Origin: Maratus speciosus
Taxonomy: Eukaryota; Arthropoda; Arachnida; Araneae; Salticidae
DNA: 64,000 nucleotides
Direction: 5' to 3'
Assembly (NCBI GenBank): GCA_963932465.1
Contig: OZ010788.1
Span: forward strand, 669,560,484 to 669,624,483
The position numbers were made by a program, and so were the translations under genes. A model generated the notes under the pieces. The model ran no database searches and was not told the DNA's origin. It saw only the letters and a program-made list of their open reading frames with translations. This document shows positions 59,790 through 64,000 of this stretch, piece by piece (the first letter of the stretch is position 1; the number at the start of each line of letters is the position of its first letter).

Positions 59790-60390
59790 GTGATATTTTT
59801 TAATTTGAGTTTTATACTAACGCACTTTTTAAATATATTTCTACTCAAATTAAGTTTCTGACAAAATAATCTTTGGAAACATTTCTAGAAGCAAAAACCA
59901 AATTAGATTTTTTAAGCAACATTTCTGAATATTACTCCCCCCCCCCCCCGGCACCATATGATAAAAATTAATTAATATAATTAAGATTTGTTTTACCTTA
60001 AATTTAAAATTTGTTTACTTCTTTTGACAGGATAAAGAAAATTTATAAAAAAGAATGTGCTAAATCAGCCTTTAAAAAAAATAAGATTCTTGGAATAAAA
60101 AAGGTACAAGATTTTTTCTTGACCTCAAGCAGAGTTTATTATTACAATTTTTTATACACTAAACTCTCTTGAAAATAGATTAGATTTGCAATGAGATTGG
60201 AATTAGATCTGTTAGTTCTATGGTTATCCGTTGTTTTGTTTAAATAATTTTGGTTTTAATAATTCTCACTCGAAGATTGTCAAACCATTACAATCTTTGG
60301 CCACCATTAATTTTGAACAGTAATTTTTGCTTTATTTAGTCGCTGAAATGCTGTGATTATGTAAGGTCACAAATATTACAGTTCAAGATT
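59790..60390. other. AT-rich intergenic stretch, no gene seen
   Basis: Nothing recognisable apart from a C run near 59937-59949. Confidence 0.5.
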
Positions 60391-60469
60391 ACTTGAACGT
60401 GAATTCGAGGATTTTATACTTCTTACGCGACATCTATACCTGCCGAGGTTTTATAAGACGAAGGGAACT

Positions 60470-60575
60470 GTTTAACACAATGGAATCTGCCGGAATCGAA
60501 CACTGGAGCTCCTGTTTTGGAACTGAAGATGTTACCATCCGCACCACTAATGCTGCATGGCACGGCGGCTATCTT
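60470..60575 (-). mobile_element. tRNA-derived SINE or tRNA pseudogene
   Basis: On the minus strand an A-box-like ttagtggtgcggatggtaac and a B-box gtgttcgattccgg are at tRNA spacing. The stems are imperfect, so it is not called a functional tRNA. The 75-codon plus-strand ORF is the antisense of this sequence. Confidence 0.5.
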
Positions 60576-60876
60576 TTTCATTTATACTCTGTCAGGTTTC
60601 CTTGGTGTTTTTCTTTTTAAAAACGGTGAAAACATTCTTTGAAAATCGATTAAATACCTTATCCATCGGCCGATTTTTACGAAAATTCATACAGTTTTTG
60701 TGAAATTGATCTGTAACGTATTCTCCAAACGGGAGATCAATCTGAAGTAGCGTTTGGATGTTATCGTGTTCACCCACAGACGTATATGAAGACGTATATC
60801 ATGATTACATCACTTTATTTGCTCCATGTATTAGAAAAATAAAAATGTTTAATGGTTCTATACGTTTTCCAGTTAA

Positions 60877-61311
60877 CCCTTTCGCTGCGCAATCCGCGCT
60901 TTTCTCGGGCAAAGTAAATGTATCCCAAATTTGCGCAACCCGAGATTTCCTCGGGGATTTATTTTTTCGACTGGCGACTATTTTTTAATTTAACTCGGAC
61001 CACTTTTAAAATATAAAAAAATCCATATACACTTTAACAACATCTACAAGAGAAATAAACTGCAAAATTAATCTTCTTAAAATAGTGGTGCGAGACTATA
61101 AAAATAGTCTCCAGTGACAGCCCTGATTTAACCTGATTTAAAAGTTTAATTACTCTTTGAAGTTTGGGTTATAAAAAAAAAAAACTCTTTTACAAAAAAT
61201 GTTTATATATCTAAACTCTAATATATATATATATATACATTTGAAATATGCAATAAAAAATGCGCAGTTTTTGAACCTATTTTGATAAAAAGAAATTACG
61301 CACCGAGAGGG
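60877..61311. mobile_element. TTAA-type MITE, 435 bp
   Basis: Exact TTAA flanks (60873-60876 and 61312-61315). The ends are ccctttcgctgcgcaatcc and, reversed, ccctctcggtgcgtaattt. It contains an (AT)n run near 61222-61238 and is non-coding. Confidence 0.8.
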
Positions 61312-61536
61312 TTAACATAGGATATATATATACAGAGTGTTGCCGAATTCGATCGACAAATTCTGAGTGGGTTATAGCAGGCACCAAGAGGATGAAAAAT
61401 TAACATACAGCATGGAATCGCAAACCACGTATTTAGTCACAAATTCTATCCTAACTTAATCAGGGTTGACGGTCATAACTTTCAGAAAACTGAAGTATGC
61501 TATAATAAAACTTTTAACAGAGATGTTCCTTTGTTA

Positions 61537-61965
61537 GGTGCGTTCGTAATTATATAAATACGTAGCACCTATAGTCTTCGTTCGGTCCGTCTGTCTGTCC
61601 GTCCGCATATAACAGAGAAAAAAAAACTACCTAACCGAATGGTCTGAAATTTTAAATATATAATGGTTGCAAAATTGTGGCGAGTCATTCCAAATTTTAT
61701 GAAAATCGGATGTATAGTTTAATGACAGAGACAGTCCAAAGTTTTCCGTTACAGGACGCCCGATGATAAACATTTTTTTCAAGTGCATTGTAATGCTGTT
61801 ATAGCCTTTCGAAGAGAATGAAATGGATAGGCACTTATGAAGTGCACTTAAAATATACATTCAGTACACTATGCGGTGAAAAAAATATTTATAAAACTAG
61901 TTTTAGTACGAACGCATCACATTTGCTTCGTTTGACGTGCAATTTCCAACTTGTTGTAGATGTGA
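61537..61965 (+). mobile_element. Second copy of the 173-bp-repeat element, one unit only
   Basis: It has the same left end (aggtgcgttcgtaattatat), the same ccgtctgtctgtccgtccgc tract and one repeat unit (gaatggtctgaaattttaaa, aaaatcggatgtatagttta, gacagagacagtccaaag). It ends tagtacgaacgca, then gtgcaatttccaacttgtt, as at 47075. The tandem amplification seen at 46.3 kb is absent. Confidence 0.75.
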
Positions 61966-62290
61966 TAACATCAAACAAAGTGGTGGAAGTTTCCATTATA
62001 CGCGCCAGAAGTATGCACTTGAAGCCTCACATTTTGGACTGCGATTGCAACTTCATAGGGTATCATCGATTGTTTGAGCATCCTGTTTTTTTTACCACTT
62101 GTCGTGATGTTGTAAAATTTCACATAAAACAGGGTACATATCGTTGCATTTTCATCGCAATGTTTTTATTTTTCTCAAAATTATGGCCGTGAACCCATGT
62201 TCAGTTTGGATCAAACACACTGTATGTACTCAATAAATGTTTTGAGACCACGTTTTATATGGCAATTTTCCATCATCTTGATGCCTTGAC

Positions 62291-62745
62291 CGTTGCCATC
62301 TAAATACTCAAGGCCAGAGGACACGAGTTGTGACGTCATCACTAATCGACCGACTTCTCACCAGTGTTGGAATTCACACCGGAAAATTTTGAATAGCAAT
62401 TTTATTTTATTTTATTTGTGGAATATCTATCATCTTATAAAACAATACTAACCATTTAAACTTACTGGTGAGAATTCGGAATCCCAAAATAAAAATTCAG
62501 CCAGATGTGGAATGCCAAAGTGTTGCCGTATCTGGCTGATTTTTTTATTGGGGGATTCCAAATTCTCACCAGTAAGTTTAAATAGTTAGTACTGTTTCAT
62601 AAGATAATACACGATTCATAAATAAAATATAAGAAATTTTCTATTCAAAATTTTCCGGTGTAAATTCTAACATTGTTGAGAAGTCGGTCGATTAGTGATG
62701 ACGTCACAACTCGTGTCCTCAGGCCTTGAGTATTTCGATGGCAAC
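62291..62745. mobile_element. Foldback element, 8-bp TSD
   Basis: It is flanked by gccttgac (62283-62290 and 62746-62753). Both arms (about 200 bp) read inward from gttgccatc, through gtgacgtcatcactaatcga and ccgacttctcacca/gagaag, to cttactggtgagaatt. The centre is near 62525. It is inserted near the right end of the 61333-62790 element. It is non-coding; an 8-bp TSD is hAT-like. Confidence 0.85.
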
Positions 62746-63159
62746 GCCTTGACACCTACGATTTTGTCGATCGAAATCGGCAACACTCTATATAATCATA
62801 AATATTACGATTTATTGTGAAAACATTATTTTCATTTAAATTTTCAGTTTCTCATGCGTGTGTTTAAATCTCTCAAAATATCTTACTTATCAGTATATTC
62901 TATTTTTGAATCTAGTGTAGATAGAATTGTTAGCACAACTAAGAACAATATAAAAATTTCACATTAATTTTTTTTTCTTATTTAATGATAACTATCTCTT
63001 AAACAAAAACATTTGAAGGAGAATTACACACAAATCAATAAATAAATTAGTTGGATGTGTGAATCACAAAACTTTCTTCTATCTCATACGCATTAATACT
63101 TCAAAATTTGCTCGCACAGTGCCAAAATTAAATGGCCATCGATCCCCCATCATGAGGAT

Positions 63160-63705
63160 TCCAAAGATATGAAATTCCGTGCATTAGTTCTTGAGATAGG
63201 ACTACCGCTAAAAACGTGTAAATCATACAAAATTCAGCATAGTAGCAGCACTTTTTGGATGATTTACACTAAAAACCATATTCAACAACAACTTATGTCA
63301 ACGTCCAACAGAATCTGAAATTTGATGAAAATCCGTGCGCTTGAGATTGAGCTATTGCGGATATCGTGAAAAATGCAACATAGCAGCGCCACGTGTTGAG
63401 TGATATACATCAAAAACTAATCAGCACTAGTTTATATCAAGGTCTAATCGAATTTAAAGTTTTGTGAAATTCCGTGCATTAGTTCTTGAGATAGAGCGCC
63501 CACAAAAGTTTTCACTTACAGACTTACAGACTGACAGACAGACAGATTTACGGTGTGACAAACAGACTTACAGACAGACATTTTCTAAAAACCATCAAAT
63601 GGTGTTCAGGACCTTCAAAAATGTATAAGTCCATCGAAAACCGATTGTCGAAAATTTTCACGAATCCAATATTTTCTTGTAAAGATAGAAGAAAGTAATA
63701 CAAAA
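63160..63705 (-). repeat. TCTGTC-rich dispersed repeat, copy 3
   Basis: Reversed, it starts tactttcttctatctttaca and agaaaatattgg, then tcgacaatcggttttcgatg, a tctgtctgtaagtctgtttg tract and the tandem 'caagaactaatgcacgga' units seen at 660-1000. This copy is the most complete and helps to define the family. Confidence 0.7.
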
Positions 63706-64000
63706 TAAAATGGACTTGTAAAATGTTAACGCATTCGAAGCGAAAAAAACGAACTGGTGTTAACAACTCTTTAACTATGTTAAAAATACTTTAAAGTATC
63801 ATAAACATTAAAAAACCCATCGAAACTTACCTATATTTTCCAAAAAAATACGTGAACCTAAAATCCTGTTTTAAAATAAATTATACCCTAAAGCTGCATA
63901 AAAACTTTGTGTGCATTACGCTTTACATTTTCTTAATTTTTTGTTAAAACATTTTTTTTAAAGTGCTAAAGTTTTAAAACCGCAGTTAGTTCTTATTTTA
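63706..64000. other. AT-rich end of the window, no gene seen
   Basis: Nothing recognisable to the window edge. Confidence 0.5.

Larger units (their letters stand above)
61333..62790. mobile_element. TA-flanked element with two nested insertions, 1458 bp
   Basis: The ends are cagagtgttgccgaattcga and, reversed, tagagtgttgccgatttcga, with TA on both sides (61331-61332 and 62791-62792). It contains a copy of the 46.2-kb family and a foldback element. The 124-codon ORF at 61818-62192 crosses a repeat boundary and shows no domain, so it is not called a gene. Tc1/mariner-like by TSD. Confidence 0.75.

Noticed and set aside
61818..62192. 124-codon ORF, one of the longest in the window
   Set aside because: It starts inside the 173-bp-repeat element and runs into its host element. 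No domain, and codon usage is like the surroundings.
1..64000. CRISPR arrays, bacterial operons, rRNA
   Set aside because: None seen. The regular repeats present are satellite-like or within elements, and the sequence is eukaryotic in character.

Overview
This is a eukaryotic, AT-rich, gene-poor window. The likely source is an arthropod genome, possibly an arachnid, but that is inference from the repeat content alone. I find no intact protein-coding gene, rRNA or bona fide tRNA gene. Almost every open reading frame over 60 codons is spurious (homopolymers, trinucleotide runs, repeat sequence) or a fragment of a dead transposase. The content is layered mobile DNA, and much of it can be delimited to the base because target-site duplications (TSDs) and, in several cases, an empty site elsewhere in the window are visible.

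Layout. 0.5-10.5 kb: a TCTGTC-rich dispersed repeat, a TTAA-flanked element (1.6-2.7 kb), a long foldback element (4.5-6.6 kb) split by a TA-flanked element (4564-5864), then decayed AT-rich DNA. 10.6-20.3 kb: one Tc1-like transposon on the minus strand, cut into three pieces by a 6.67-kb element of unknown superfamily (11139-17804) and a 1.42-kb foldback (18063-19482). The 6.67-kb element itself carries a hAT element, a palindromic pair of tRNA-derived SINEs, an old tandem array and one candidate signal-peptide exon. 20.3-26.5 kb: a pogo/Tigger-like element with a transposase N-terminus, a mariner-like deletion derivative, a second pogo-like element and a TTAA MITE.

26.7-56 kb: a long diverged tandem array, the backbone of the centre of the window. 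It is recognised by the recurring segment ctagctctcgttgaat and is interrupted by younger insertions: a TA MITE (31399-31621), a piggyBac-type MITE (34682-34881), an 8.6-kb TTAA element (36166-44774, with nested hAT elements, MITEs and SINEs), a 173-bp tandem-repeat element (46.2-47.1 kb), foldbacks (47.6-49.3 kb) and a 5.76-kb hAT element (49979-55742). 56-64 kb: G-rich-ended MITEs, a Tigger-like element with a transposase C-terminus, another SINE, a TTAA MITE, a TA-flanked element containing two further insertions, and a minus-strand copy of the TCTGTC-rich repeat.

No genes work together here. The window is best read as a record of nested transposition in which all transposases seen are broken. 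Points most worth a second look are the unclassified 6.67-kb element with dense TGTGAC/GTCACA termini and its small candidate secreted-peptide exon, the TTAA element with long degenerate terminal repeats, and the satellite-like array whose units act as empty sites.
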